Below, in pieces: positions 24,298-33,522 of a DNA stretch of 47,617 nt. The stretch is from NCBI GenBank assembly GCA_023667165.1, contig JAMPAO010000009.1:1-47617 (forward strand), read 5' to 3'. The translations under genes and the position numbers were made by a program. The stretch is from Ruminococcus sp. (GTDB lineage Bacteria; Bacillota; Clostridia; Oscillospirales; Ruminococcaceae). The first letter of the stretch is position 1. Each line of letters starts with the position of its first letter. The notes under the pieces are model-generated. The model was not told where the DNA came from. It saw only the letters and a list, made by a program, of their open reading frames with translations, and did not search any database.

Positions 24298-25087
24298 CAA
24301 CATCAAAAAGACCTTCAATCCCGGTACCATAAACGAGAAAAAAGCTCTTACAGGCGTTTCGGCGGCTCTTGAGGACGGGGATTTTGTGACTATCATCGGC
24401 GGAAACGGCGCGGGAAAATCCACCACCCTTAACGCAATAGCGGGAGTGTGGCCTATCGACGAGGGCGCGGTGATAATAAACGGCAAGAACGTTACGGGTC
24501 TGCCCGAGCATAAAAGAGCGGAATTTATCGGCAGAGTTTTCCAGGATCCCATGACAGGCACAGCCGCCACAATGGAGATACAGGAAAATCTCGCTCTCGC
24601 CGCAAGACGGGGAAATTCCAGAGGCTTAAAGTGGGGGATCACCCGTAAGGAAAGAGAAGAATACCGCGAGCTGCTGAAAACCCTCGGACTTGGACTTGAG
24701 GACAGAATGTCCGCCAAGGTGGGATTGCTTTCCGGAGGACAGAGGCAGGCGCTGACGCTGCTTATGGCAACCCTTAAAAAGCCGGAGATACTTCTCCTTG
24801 ACGAGCATACAGCCGCTCTCGACCCCACAACAGCCGCAAAGGTGCTGGAGCTTTCGGACAAGATAATCGAGGAGCATCACCTTACCGCAATGATGGTGAC
24901 TCATAACATGGCGGACGCGATAAAGCACGGCAACAGGCTCATAATGATGAACGACGGACATATAATATACGATGTAAAGGGTGAGGAAAAGAAGAACCTT
25001 ACGGTGGACGCGCTTCTGAAAAAATTCGAGGAAGTAAGCGGCACAGCTCTTAACAATGACAGAATGCTGCTTTCAAAGGACGGCTGA
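24284..25087 (+). CDS. ABC transporter ATP-binding protein (TrpZ-like)
   Basis: 267 residues. Walker A GGNGAGKST, Q-loop FQDPMTG, signature LSGGQRQ, Walker B ILLLDEH (histidine replaces the more usual P/E neighbourhood but the catalytic Glu of DE is present) and switch MVTHNM are visible, so it should hydrolyse ATP. ATG 24284 has GGAGCAGGGG upstream and lies inside the permease end; longer frames back to 24197 are overlap only. Third gene of the importer operon. Confidence 0.95.
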   Translation: MLELNNIKKTFNPGTINEKKALTGVSAALEDGDFVTIIGGNGAGKSTTLNAIAGVWPIDEGAVIINGKNVTGLPEHKRAEFIGRVFQDPMTGTAATMEIQENLALAARRGNSRGLKWGITRKEREEYRELLKTLGLGLEDRMSAKVGLLSGGQRQALTLLMATLKKPEILLLDEHTAALDPTTAAKVLELSDKIIEEHHLTAMMVTHNMADAIKHGNRLIMMNDGHIIYDVKGEEKKNLTVDALLKKFEEVSGTALNNDRMLLSKDG

Positions 25088-25141
25088 CCGTATCCGCCTG
25101 CGAAGCCGTTCTCCGAAAAAAATCCCGAAGGAGGATATATT

Positions 25142-26827
25142 ATGACGGTTTATTATGTTCTCATGCTCCTGATAGCGGGTCTTGCGTATCCGATGTACAG
25201 GTATAAGCCGTCAAAGGCAAAAAACGTTGTATATGTGTGCATAGTTTTCGGCTATATGCTGGTAATGTCGGTATTAAGATACGGTATAGGCAACGATTAT
25301 TTTAATTACCGCAGGATATTTTACTCCATATCGGAAAACGGTCTGTCAATATCTCAGATAATCGAAAGAATGGGACTGGAGCCGGGCTATGCGCTGCTTA
25401 TAAAGGCGGTGCAGCTTTGCGGAGGAGAGTATTTTGCGCTGAACGCCGTGACGGCGGCGCTGATAATCGTTCCCACCGCGTATGTTATACTGAAGTACAG
25501 CAAAATGCCGTGGCTGTCTGCCTGGCTTTACCTTACCGTAACATTTTTTTATAATTCTTTGAATTTTACCAGACAGAGCATATCGGTGGCAATAATATTC
25601 CTGGGGTGGCGTGCGTTTAGGGACAAAAAGCACATTTTTGCCGTGCTTGTGATACTTGCGGCGTCGATGTTTCATATATCCTCTCTTGTGCTGCTGCCGG
25701 TTTATTTCATGTCGCTGATAAAGCCGTCAGCCAAGAGCTTCGGACTGATAAGCGCGGCGGGACTGATAACATTCGTTTTTTCCTCCGATATAATATCATT
25801 TGTCACAACCTATATCCTTCCCAGGTATGCAAAATACGCGGATCAGATATACCTTACCAAAGGCTTTACGCCGAAATTTCTGATAATACCCGCGCTGCTG
25901 ATGCTGCTTACGATGTCGGCATATTTTACGGGGTGGAGGGAAAAATCGCCGTACAGCGGTATGCTGACTTGGTTTTCCTTTTATAATTTTCTCATATGGA
26001 TATTTATAACCAAGCATTTTGTGATCGAGCGCTTTTCCATGCCGATATATATTTTCATTCTCATAGCAATACCGGAGGTGCTGGAGCATTACAGGACTAT
26101 TCTTTCCGGACAGCCGAAAAAGGACAGCCGCAGACTGGCGCGCCTTAGGGTAATGTCCAAAAAAGGGTTTAAGATATATCCCATATGCACGGCGCTTGTG
26201 ATAATATCCACTTTTATATACAATAATTTCTGTATTAATCAAAGAGTTCACGGAGTATTTCCCTACACCTCGGTGACAAAGCCTGCCGGAGAGATATCGG
26301 AAACGGACTACCGCGACAATTACCGCGCTCTTTTTGTCAATTCGGATCTTATGCAGTTTCTCGGTATAGTAGAAGGCGGAGATTACACGGTGGTTTTGAC
26401 AGTTAACGGCTATGCTGGAGATAAGCTGGAATACCCCGTGAAAATGCTTCTGAAAAAAATAGGATTTGAAACGGATATAACCTCTCTTGACGGCAAAAGC
26501 CTCATTGCCGTGGCAAGACGGGGAGAGCCTGTTTTTGAGCGGACGGACAGCGAGCTTATTACCGAAAGCGTCGGTCTTTACAACGGTAAAATATCGGTAC
26601 AGATAGCTTCGGGCGGTTCGGCGGCGCAGCAGCAGGCGGCTTCGGTTTTCGTAAACGGAAAGGAATATGCCACCAACACCAACGGACTTAATTTTGCGGT
26701 TTTTGACAATAAGCTGGAAAAAATTGTAGCGGCGCAGTCCTACGATACTTCGACTTATTCATACGCGTATACCAATTCGGATTCGTTTTACGGCGAGATA
26801 CTTCTTGACGCAGAGCCTCTTGAATAG
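25142..26827 (+). CDS. EpsG-family membrane protein with C-terminal ILEI-like domain
   Basis: 561 residues. Residues 1-375 have about ten membrane helices and the EpsG/O-antigen-polymerase-like motif VLRYGIGNDYFNYRRIF, also FTRQSISVAIIFLGW; EpsG proteins act in exopolysaccharide polymerisation or export. Residues ~385-561 are soluble and outside the membrane: a part with DYTVVLTVNGYAGDKLE...LKKIGFE followed by VFVNGKEYATNTNGLNFAVF...DT, resembling the FAM3/ILEI domain, but with its two halves in swapped order. No glycosyltransferases flank it. GAAGGAGG precedes ATG 25142. EpsG part confident, ILEI likeness moderate. Confidence 0.8.
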   Translation: MTVYYVLMLLIAGLAYPMYRYKPSKAKNVVYVCIVFGYMLVMSVLRYGIGNDYFNYRRIFYSISENGLSISQIIERMGLEPGYALLIKAVQLCGGEYFALNAVTAALIIVPTAYVILKYSKMPWLSAWLYLTVTFFYNSLNFTRQSISVAIIFLGWRAFRDKKHIFAVLVILAASMFHISSLVLLPVYFMSLIKPSAKSFGLISAAGLITFVFSSDIISFVTTYILPRYAKYADQIYLTKGFTPKFLIIPALLMLLTMSAYFTGWREKSPYSGMLTWFSFYNFLIWIFITKHFVIERFSMPIYIFILIAIPEVLEHYRTILSGQPKKDSRRLARLRVMSKKGFKIYPICTALVIISTFIYNNFCINQRVHGVFPYTSVTKPAGEISETDYRDNYRALFVNSDLMQFLGIVEGGDYTVVLTVNGYAGDKLEYPVKMLLKKIGFETDITSLDGKSLIAVARRGEPVFERTDSELITESVGLYNGKISVQIASGGSAAQQQAASVFVNGKEYATNTNGLNFAVFDNKLEKIVAAQSYDTSTYSYAYTNSDSFYGEILLDAEPLE

Positions 26828-26873
26828 CGGGGTCTTAGCTTTGGACAGAATCCGAAAGCAGGTGATTTTTTTG

Positions 26874-27770
26874 ATGGAAATATATCTTCCCGGTACGGGA
26901 GGAATGAAACCTCTGCCGTGCAGAGCTCTCACGGGAATGTGGGCGGAGCATGAGGGCGGAGCTCTTCTTATAGACTGCGGCGAGGGTATGCAGGTGGCTC
27001 TTGCCAAATGCAAACGCAGCCTTGCAAGGCTGGAGGTAATTGTAATAACCCATTTTCATGCCGATCATACCGCAGGTCTGCCCGGACTGCTGCTTTCCGC
27101 GGGAAACAGCGGACGGACTGCGGACATTGATATATACACTCCAAGGGGAGGCAGAGAAATGATAGCTTCCCTTTGCCGTATCTGCGGCACGCTGCCCTTT
27201 AAGCTGAACATAAGGGAGCTGCAGGGTGAAAATATGTCCTTTGACTGGAGGGGCGTCAAAGGGGAGGTAATGGCGGTAAGGCATAGGACAGAGTGTCACT
27301 GCTGCCGTCTTACGGAGCGGCGCAGGGCGGTATTCGATCCTAAAAAGGCGGAGGAGCTGGGCGTCCCCGTGAAGCTTTGGAAAACGCTTCACGGCGGAGA
27401 AAGCGTTGTTCTGAACGGCAGGACAATAGAGCCTTGGGAAGTCATTGCAGGGCAGAGAAAGCCGCTTAGAGTGACTTATATCACCGACACGGTTTATTTT
27501 GACGGTTTAGCGGAATTTGCCGAGGCTTCGCAGCTTCTCATCTGCGAGGGTATGTACGGCAGCGACGAGTACATACCGAAAATGAGGGAAAAGGGGCATA
27601 TGGTATTTTCCGAGGCGGCAAAAACCGCAGCGGCGGCGGGGGCGGAAGAATTATGGCTGACGCATTACAGTCCCGCGCTTGCCGATCCGGAGGAATACGC
27701 CGGAAGCGTAAGGGAGATCTTCGCCAATACCGTTATAAGCCGCGACGGAATTCACAGGACGATAAAATAA
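26874..27770 (+). CDS. rnz: Ribonuclease Z
   Basis: 298 residues, normal for bacterial RNase Z. MEIYLPGTGGMKPLPCRALT at the N-terminus, the zinc motif THFHADHTAG, later SEAAKTAA...LTHYSPAL with the last metal histidine, and the aspartate in YITDTVYF all match tRNase Z. It trims tRNA 3' ends lacking encoded CCA. ATG 26874 (AGGTGAT upstream) is chosen; the frame open to 26805 overlaps the preceding gene and lacks homology. Confidence 0.93.
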   Translation: MEIYLPGTGGMKPLPCRALTGMWAEHEGGALLIDCGEGMQVALAKCKRSLARLEVIVITHFHADHTAGLPGLLLSAGNSGRTADIDIYTPRGGREMIASLCRICGTLPFKLNIRELQGENMSFDWRGVKGEVMAVRHRTECHCCRLTERRRAVFDPKKAEELGVPVKLWKTLHGGESVVLNGRTIEPWEVIAGQRKPLRVTYITDTVYFDGLAEFAEASQLLICEGMYGSDEYIPKMREKGHMVFSEAAKTAAAAGAEELWLTHYSPALADPEEYAGSVREIFANTVISRDGIHRTIK

Positions 27771-27805
27771 AGCTGTGCGTTTTTGAAATGCACAGCTTTA
27801 TTTTT
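27766..27805. terminator. Bidirectional terminator between rnz and the PfkB kinase
   Basis: 13-bp stem (27766-27778 with 27790-27802), loop of 11; T-run on the plus side (27798-27805) and A-rich flank 27762-27771 giving T on the minus side. Serves two convergent genes. Confidence 0.9.
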
Positions 27806-27834
27806 GCCGTATTATACTATATAGTCAACATATC

Positions 27835-28806
27835 CTATTTGGCGGTCGGCTTTGTTTTCATAAGCTCCCGTATCTGCTCCGTATCGGGCATGGCGGGGAT
27901 CGCTCCCTTTTTCGATGAGCAAAGCGCGCCGCAGGCGTTGGAGAACATAGCCATTTCCTCTAAGGCGTCGCCGTCCAGATCCTCTACGCTGCCGCCGTTT
28001 TGTATCAGCTTGTATAGAAATGCGCCGAGGAAGCTGTCGCCCGAACCGAGAGTGTCAACGGTATTGACCTTGTAGGCGGGATAACGCTCTATACCCTTGC
28101 TTGTGGCTATAATGCAGCCCTTTGCGCCCTGCGTTATGCAGACTATCTTTACGCCCTGACCGAGCAGCTTGGCTACCGCTTGTATAAGCACGCCGCAGTC
28201 GGTGATGAGCTGAAGCTCGTTTTCCGATACCTTGATGATATCCGCATACGGAACCGCGCTTTTAACGGCTCTCAGAGCCGCCTCTTTGCTTTCCCACAGA
28301 CTTGGGCGCCAGTTGGGGTCAAAGGATATCAGCTTTCCCTGCATTTTGGCGTATTCCACAGCGTTTATCGTGGCGGTCTTTGACGGCTCGGCAGTAAGGG
28401 AAAGCGCGCCGAAATGGAATATCCTGCACCCGTCGATCAGCTTTCTGTCCACCTCTCCGTAACGCAGATTAAGGTCTGCGCTGGTTTGGCTGTTCCTGTA
28501 AAAAACGAAATCACGGTCGCCGTTTTCATCGCTGCGCACAAATGCAAGGGTCGTGGAATAATTGGGGTCGACTATCAGACCGGACGTATCCACATTATGC
28601 TCGTTGAGCACCTTTTTCAGATAAAATCCGAACATATCCCTGCCGATTTTCCCTATAAATCCGGCGGACGCTCCCAGCTTTGCCGCCATACATACCACGT
28701 TTGCGGGCGCTCCGCCCGCGTTCTGGGTGTATATGGGCGCTCCGTTTTCGCCGTATGAGCCTGTAAAATCCACCAGAAGCTCTCCGATAGAAACAATATC
28801 CGACAT
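27835..28806 (-). CDS. PfkB-family carbohydrate kinase (fructokinase-like)
   Basis: 323 residues. Ribokinase fold: SIGELLVDFTG at the start, NAGGAPANVVCMAAKLGA, and the C-terminal signature VDTLGSGDSFLGAFL with the catalytic Asp (the common form is DTTGAGDxF, so T-to-L and A-to-S are minor variants). Phosphorylates fructose or a related sugar with ATP. GAGGAGAAAAGG precedes ATG 28806. Monocistronic in the window, convergent with rnz. The -10-like TATAAT at ~28849 on the minus strand has no clear -35. Confidence 0.92.
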   Translation of the reverse strand: MSDIVSIGELLVDFTGSYGENGAPIYTQNAGGAPANVVCMAAKLGASAGFIGKIGRDMFGFYLKKVLNEHNVDTSGLIVDPNYSTTLAFVRSDENGDRDFVFYRNSQTSADLNLRYGEVDRKLIDGCRIFHFGALSLTAEPSKTATINAVEYAKMQGKLISFDPNWRPSLWESKEAALRAVKSAVPYADIIKVSENELQLITDCGVLIQAVAKLLGQGVKIVCITQGAKGCIIATSKGIERYPAYKVNTVDTLGSGDSFLGAFLYKLIQNGGSVEDLDGDALEEMAMFSNACGALCSSKKGAIPAMPDTEQIRELMKTKPTAK

Positions 28807-28935
28807 AACCTTTTCTCCTCTTTTTCTTTTGTTTTATATAATATTATAGCATATTCATTTTATATATTTTCACAAAATATCTTGACTTTACTATGAAATA
28901 ATTATTAGGGCGCGTTGACACTGCCGTAAGCGCTC

Positions 28936-28965
28936 GGATAACACAAGAGCGATGCGGTATAAATT
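28936..28965 (+). promoter_or_regulatory. Possible forespore (sigma-F/G-like) promoter of the ger operon
   Basis: GGATA (28936-28940), 15 bases, GGTATAAATT (28956-28965) partly fits the sigma-F/sigma-G consensus known from Bacillus and Clostridium. No good sigma-A promoter is seen just upstream of gerA. A tentative reading. Confidence 0.35.
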
Positions 28966-29021
28966 GCAGACGCGCGGGAAATAATACTGCTGATAATTCT
29001 CTGAAAGGAATGCGTGGAAAA

Positions 29022-30560
29022 ATGGAAAAAAACGGAGCTTCTCCCGATACCTATGATTTTAAGGAGGTGGGTCTTTCTGCCTCTCTCGACGAAAATATCG
29101 GCAATATAAAGAATATTCTGGGAAACAGCGCCGATCTGCTTGTAAGTCCCATTACCGTCTGCGGAGTAAGGTCGGCTGTGCTGTGTTTCGAGGGAATGAC
29201 ATCCGGCTTCGACGTAACGCAGATGGTCGTAAGGCCTCTTATGGAGATACAGCAAAAGCAGATGAGCGCCGACGGACTTTACCGTCATGTAAAGGAAAAT
29301 ATGATACTGTCGGTGGACAGCGGAGAGGCGGAGCTTTACGGAGATATCATACGCAGGCTCATGAGCGGCTTTGCGGTCTTTTTCGCGGACGGAGTGAGTA
29401 AGGCGATGTGTTTCGGCATACAGGGTTATGCCGTACGGGGAGTAGACGAGCCGTCCTCCGAGGGCAATATAATGGGTTCTCACGAGGGTTTTGTTGAAAC
29501 TGTGCGTACAAATATGTCCCTGGTGCGGCGGAGAATGAAATCTCCGGTTTTGCAGTTCAAGCTTTTTCCCGTTTCGCAAACAAGCAATACCGACGTTGTG
29601 GTGTGCTATATGGCTGACAGAGTACCCAAGGAGCTTGTTGACAGCATATGCGGCAGACTGAAGGAACTCAAGCTGGAAACCGTTCTGGGCAGCGGATATA
29701 TTTCGCCGTTCCTCACAGGCGGAGAGCCGTCGGTATTTGCGGGACTTTCCGTCACCGAACGCCCCGACGTTATGTGCGCCAAGCTCCTTGAGGGGCGGGT
29801 GGGGATCCTTATTGAGGGAACGCCCTTTGCGATAGTCGTTCCCGCCATGTTTACGGAAAATTTCCAAACTCTCGACGATTATAATTTCCGTCCTTTTTAC
29901 GCAACCTTTTTGCGGTATATCAGGTATCTCTCCTTTTTTCTTGCGGTTTTCTTTCCGGGTATATACGTGGCTGCCGCACTTTTTAATCCGGAAATGTTCA
30001 ATTCAAGACTGCTGATGAACCTTGCCTCGGCGGAGGAGGCCGCCCCGCTTAACCTGATGTGGGAGGCGTTTATAACGCTTATATTCTATGAGATCATCAA
30101 GGAAGCGGGAGTCAGGCTGCCGAAAAGCGTCGGCGGAGCGGTGTCCATCGTGGGAGGTCTTATAATAGGCGACGCGGCGGTGAATGCGGGGATAATATCA
30201 AATCCCATGCTCCTGGTATGTGCGATCTCGGTGACGGCGTCGTTTGTGATACCCTCTCTTAATCAGCAGATAACCTTTTTCCGTCTTGCCGCAGTACTGA
30301 TCGGAGGACTGTGCGGATTTTACGGTATAGCGCTCTTGTCGGCGTTCCTGCTTGCAAATATATGCGCCGCGGAAAATTACGGTCTGCCCGTCATGGCGCC
30401 CCTGTCGCCGTTTTCGCCGAAGGCAATGGGAGATGTGGCGGTCAGGCTTGGCTTTAAGAAAATGGGAAAACGGGGTTTTACCGTTGAACAATTAAACGGC
30501 GTAAATATAGCTGCCGCCGCAGAGCGGGCAGGCGCCGACGACGGCGCGGGGGAGGAATGA
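29022..30560 (+). CDS. Spore germination protein, GerA family (A subunit)
   Basis: 512 residues. N-terminal cytoplasmic GerA domain (~1-285, with ENIGNIKNILGNSADLLV and YISPFLTGGEPSVFAGLSVT), then four to six membrane helices beginning FLRYIRYLSFFLAVFFPGIY and a short cytoplasmic tail. A subunit of a spore inner-membrane germinant receptor. ATG 29022 is taken with AAGGA at 11 bases; an ATG at 29010 lies directly on that sequence. Followed after 7 bases by gerB. Presence of the receptor implies the organism forms or recently formed endospores. Confidence 0.93.
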   Translation: MEKNGASPDTYDFKEVGLSASLDENIGNIKNILGNSADLLVSPITVCGVRSAVLCFEGMTSGFDVTQMVVRPLMEIQQKQMSADGLYRHVKENMILSVDSGEAELYGDIIRRLMSGFAVFFADGVSKAMCFGIQGYAVRGVDEPSSEGNIMGSHEGFVETVRTNMSLVRRRMKSPVLQFKLFPVSQTSNTDVVVCYMADRVPKELVDSICGRLKELKLETVLGSGYISPFLTGGEPSVFAGLSVTERPDVMCAKLLEGRVGILIEGTPFAIVVPAMFTENFQTLDDYNFRPFYATFLRYIRYLSFFLAVFFPGIYVAAALFNPEMFNSRLLMNLASAEEAAPLNLMWEAFITLIFYEIIKEAGVRLPKSVGGAVSIVGGLIIGDAAVNAGIISNPMLLVCAISVTASFVIPSLNQQITFFRLAAVLIGGLCGFYGIALLSAFLLANICAAENYGLPVMAPLSPFSPKAMGDVAVRLGFKKMGKRGFTVEQLNGVNIAAAAERAGADDGAGEE

Positions 30561-30567
30561 TTGACAT

Positions 30568-31620
30568 ATGGAGAAAAAATATGTAGGCGCGGGTCAGACC
30601 GCTGTAATGCTTTCGCTTTTCGGCGTGCTGTACTGCGTTTGCTTCGGCAGCTTTACGGGCGTCGGCGCTATGCTTGTAAACTCGGTGGCTTCGGTCCTTG
30701 CCGCAGGAGCGCTTGTAATACCTCTTGTGATCCTGTCGCTTAAGGAGGACGGCAGCCTTTTTGAAAGAGCGGCGCGGGTGAAAAGCGTATTCAGGGTGAT
30801 CGCACTGCCTTATGCGGTATATTTTATCTGTGCGGGAGCGGACTTCTTAAAAAAATATTCTTATTTTGTCAGCGAAAGATATTTCACCGAGGGCGGCGTA
30901 ATATTGACCGCCGTCCTTATGGGAGCGGTATGCCTTTACATCTCCCATGCGGGAGCGGAAACGGTCTGCCGTATGAGTACCGTGCTGCTTTTTATGACAG
31001 TCGTTACCTCCGTTTTTTACCTTTGGGCGGGATACCGTGATATTGCCGAATTTGACCTCGGAAGTATAGTTCCCGAAAAAATATCCGTTTCGGATAATTG
31101 CTTTAACGGATTGTTTCCCGCAGCCGCGGCAGGGAGTATGTGCATTTCCGTTCTGTGCGGAGGAATGGGAAAAAACACCCGAAAGGGCGCGTATCTCGGT
31201 CTTGTGGCAATGCTTATCGCAAGCGCGGCTGTAATATTCGCCGCCGGTACGGTGATGAGCGATTATACAAACGTAAGCGAATATCCTGCGGCGGACGCGG
31301 TGATATATGTTTCGAGGAAAATGTCTTTCAGACCCGACGGAATATTTTTTGCGCTGTGGACAGTTTCCGCGGCGGCGGTCATATCCCTGCTCAGCGCCTG
31401 CTCGGGTCACTGCGTAAAGACCGTATTCCCCAAAATAAAGGGAGAGGGGATCGTTTCCGCAGCGGCGGTTACTGCTGCAGCGGCAGCGGGAGTTTATTTT
31501 AACAGCGATATATGCGGCGTTCTGTACAGTCAGCCGTGGGTAAACGCCGTCCTGCTTTTCGCGGTCCCGCTTATAATGCTGATCATATGCAAAACGGGTA
31601 AGAAAACGGCAAAAAAATGA
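30568..31620 (+). CDS. Spore germination permease, GerB family (B subunit)
   Basis: 350 residues, about ten membrane helices, of the APC-superfamily GerAB branch. The N-terminus GAGQTAVMLSLFGVLYCV and the alternating hydrophobic pattern fit; FDLGSIVPEKI before SDNCFNGLFPAAAAGSMC resembles the family's central part. It binds the germinant within the receptor. The sequence is divergent, so identification rests partly on lying between gerA and gerC. GGAGGAATGATTGACAT precedes ATG 30568. Confidence 0.85.
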   Translation: MEKKYVGAGQTAVMLSLFGVLYCVCFGSFTGVGAMLVNSVASVLAAGALVIPLVILSLKEDGSLFERAARVKSVFRVIALPYAVYFICAGADFLKKYSYFVSERYFTEGGVILTAVLMGAVCLYISHAGAETVCRMSTVLLFMTVVTSVFYLWAGYRDIAEFDLGSIVPEKISVSDNCFNGLFPAAAAGSMCISVLCGGMGKNTRKGAYLGLVAMLIASAAVIFAAGTVMSDYTNVSEYPAADAVIYVSRKMSFRPDGIFFALWTVSAAAVISLLSACSGHCVKTVFPKIKGEGIVSAAAVTAAAAAGVYFNSDICGVLYSQPWVNAVLLFAVPLIMLIICKTGKKTAKK

Positions 31621-31635
31621 TCGAGGAGAGTATAT

Positions 31636-32610
31636 ATGAAAAAGACGATCGCAGCGGCAGCGGCGGCAGCCGCGTCAATTTTCCTTACCGCGTGTCAGGC
31701 GGTACAGGTAAACGAGAGAATGTTTGTGCAGATGATGGGGATAGAAATATCCGGCAGCGAGTGTCTGCTGACCGTGCAGGTCTATGACACGTCCTCCGAA
31801 AGCTCCTCTCCGGAATATATTGTTTATTCGGGAACGGGCAGGAGCTTTAACGAGGCTGCCAACGCCATATCGAGGGAACAGGGAAGAGAGCTTTTTTTCG
31901 GTCACTGCTCCGTTATTTTTGCTGATGATGATATACTGAGGGACGCGGATAAGCTGAAAACTCTCGCGGGCGAGCGGATATCCGTGGGCTGTCCGGTTAT
32001 ATATTCGAATTTCCCGGGAAATGCCGTAAGCGCGGAGGACAGCGAAGGAAAGACTGTCGGCGCGGAAAAAGTATCGGGTATACTGGAGCGTTACGCCGGA
32101 GAGGGACTTACGTCCGATTCCACGCTCAAAAGCGTTACCGCCGCTGCAGAAAACGGGGGCGTTTCGGCGGTAACTCTTTACGGCGAAGAGCCGCAGGGAA
32201 CAGCAGTGGTCAATATCGCGGGAGAAACCTCTCTGCTTGATATGACGGAAACCGCCGCATACAATCTGCTGCGCGGAAGAAGCGGAGTCAACCTTAGCAT
32301 ATATAACGGAAGCATGAGGCTTGATAAAGCGGAAAAAAGCGTTTATTACCGTAAAACGGAAGAAAACGGGGGCGAATATCAAATACAGCTTTCTGTTGAG
32401 GCTGTATTAACGGAGTTAGGCAGCGAAAATGAGCTTTCTTTGTATAGGTCTGCCGCAGAGGATATAATTTCCCGCTCCGCCGACGCCATATGCAGACGGG
32501 GACTTGAAGAGGGTTTTCTCGGCACGATCGTGGAAAACGAGTATCACAGCAGCGGAGATAATATTGATTTTTCGGTCAATACGGACGTAAAAATAAAAGA
32601 ACAAGGTTGA
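31636..32610 (+). CDS. Spore germination lipoprotein, Ger(x)C family (C subunit)
   Basis: 324 residues. Lipoprotein signal with very Ala-rich core and lipobox LTAC (Cys20); then the GerAC fold: NERMFVQMMGIEISG, GRSFNEAANAISREQGRELFFGH (in the family: ...R.l.~fgH), and a C-terminal domain ending in FLGTIVENEYHS. Third subunit of the germinant receptor on the outer face of the spore inner membrane. GAGGAGAG precedes ATG 31636. Order A-B-C is canonical. Confidence 0.9.
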   Translation: MKKTIAAAAAAAASIFLTACQAVQVNERMFVQMMGIEISGSECLLTVQVYDTSSESSSPEYIVYSGTGRSFNEAANAISREQGRELFFGHCSVIFADDDILRDADKLKTLAGERISVGCPVIYSNFPGNAVSAEDSEGKTVGAEKVSGILERYAGEGLTSDSTLKSVTAAAENGGVSAVTLYGEEPQGTAVVNIAGETSLLDMTETAAYNLLRGRSGVNLSIYNGSMRLDKAEKSVYYRKTEENGGEYQIQLSVEAVLTELGSENELSLYRSAAEDIISRSADAICRRGLEEGFLGTIVENEYHSSGDNIDFSVNTDVKIKEQG

Positions 32611-32635
32611 AATGTCCGTCGGAATGTGGTATAAT
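32607..32635 (+). promoter_or_regulatory. Promoter after gerC
   Basis: TTGAAA (32607-32612, overlapping the gerC stop), 17 bases, TATAAT (32630-32635). Drives the nucleotidyltransferase gene independently of the ger operon. Confidence 0.75.
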
Positions 32636-32681
32636 GTTATCAGACGCAGAATGAAACTGCGGGAGAAAGGAAGATAATGTT

Positions 32682-33476
32682 ATGCCGGAAAAAATATTTG
32701 AACTTTTGTCGGGATTCAACGAGGTCGAGGCTGTGGCTCTCGGCGGCTCCCGCAGCGGGGGCAGCTTCGACGAAAGCTCCGATTACGACGTGTATGCGTA
32801 TCTGACCTCCCCTTTGGACGAAGAAAAGCGCAGAACGGCGCTCTCGGAATACTGCGGCGTTACTGAGATAGGCAACAGCTTCTGGGAATACGAGGATAAC
32901 TGCGTGTTAAAAAACGGCTGCGGTATAGATATTATTTACCGCAGCCTTGACGAGCACATAAAGGAGATCTCCCGGGTGGTCGACGGATTTGAGGCTCGCA
33001 ACGGCTATACCACCTGTATGTGGCACAATCTCATAACAAGCAGGATAATATTCGACCGAAACGGCAGGCTTGAAAAATATAAGCGGCAGTATACCGTTCC
33101 CTATCCCGAAAGGCTCAGGAGCAATATCATAAGCCGAAATATGCGCTTGCTGAGAGGCAGTCTGCCGAATTATACGGATCAGATAAAAAAGGCGGCAAAC
33201 AGGAGAGATCTTGTAAGCGTCAACCACAGGACAGCCGAATTCATGGCGTCATATTTCGACGTTATATTTGCACTGAACCGTATGACCCACCCCGGGGAGA
33301 AAAGGCTTGTAAGCATATGCCTTGAAAAATGCGGAATTCTTCCCGCAGATTTTGAGAAAAATATAAACAGTCTTTTCTCCGTTATGACGAGCTTCGGAAG
33401 CGAGCCCCAAAGGGTAGTCCGGCAGGCTGAAGCTATCGCGGAGGAACTGGAAAAAACAGTTAATTCGGCGAAATGA
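32682..33476 (+). CDS. Nucleotidyltransferase-domain protein (DUF4037 type)
   Basis: 264 residues. The active-site motif LGGSRSGGSFDESSDYDVYAY has both metal-binding aspartates (SDYDVY), and GIDIIYRSLDEHI supplies the third acidic residue, so the enzyme looks intact. The C-terminal DUF4037 part is helical. Such proteins resemble aminoglycoside nucleotidyltransferases, yet the substrate is unknown. GAAAGGAAG precedes ATG 32682. A membrane protein gene follows after 46 bases. Confidence 0.85.
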   Translation: MPEKIFELLSGFNEVEAVALGGSRSGGSFDESSDYDVYAYLTSPLDEEKRRTALSEYCGVTEIGNSFWEYEDNCVLKNGCGIDIIYRSLDEHIKEISRVVDGFEARNGYTTCMWHNLITSRIIFDRNGRLEKYKRQYTVPYPERLRSNIISRNMRLLRGSLPNYTDQIKKAANRRDLVSVNHRTAEFMASYFDVIFALNRMTHPGEKRLVSICLEKCGILPADFEKNINSLFSVMTSFGSEPQRVVRQAEAIAEELEKTVNSAK

Positions 33477-33522
33477 CCGCATACGCCGAAAAATTCTTTA
33501 TAAAACTACGGGAGGGGATACC

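Noticed and set aside
6047..28921. Shared sequence ATTAGGGCG(T/C)GTTGA(T/C)AC at 6047-6064 and 28904-28921, like an IS end
   Set aside because: Only 16 of 18 positions match and flanks differ; pairs this similar are expected by chance in a window of this size.
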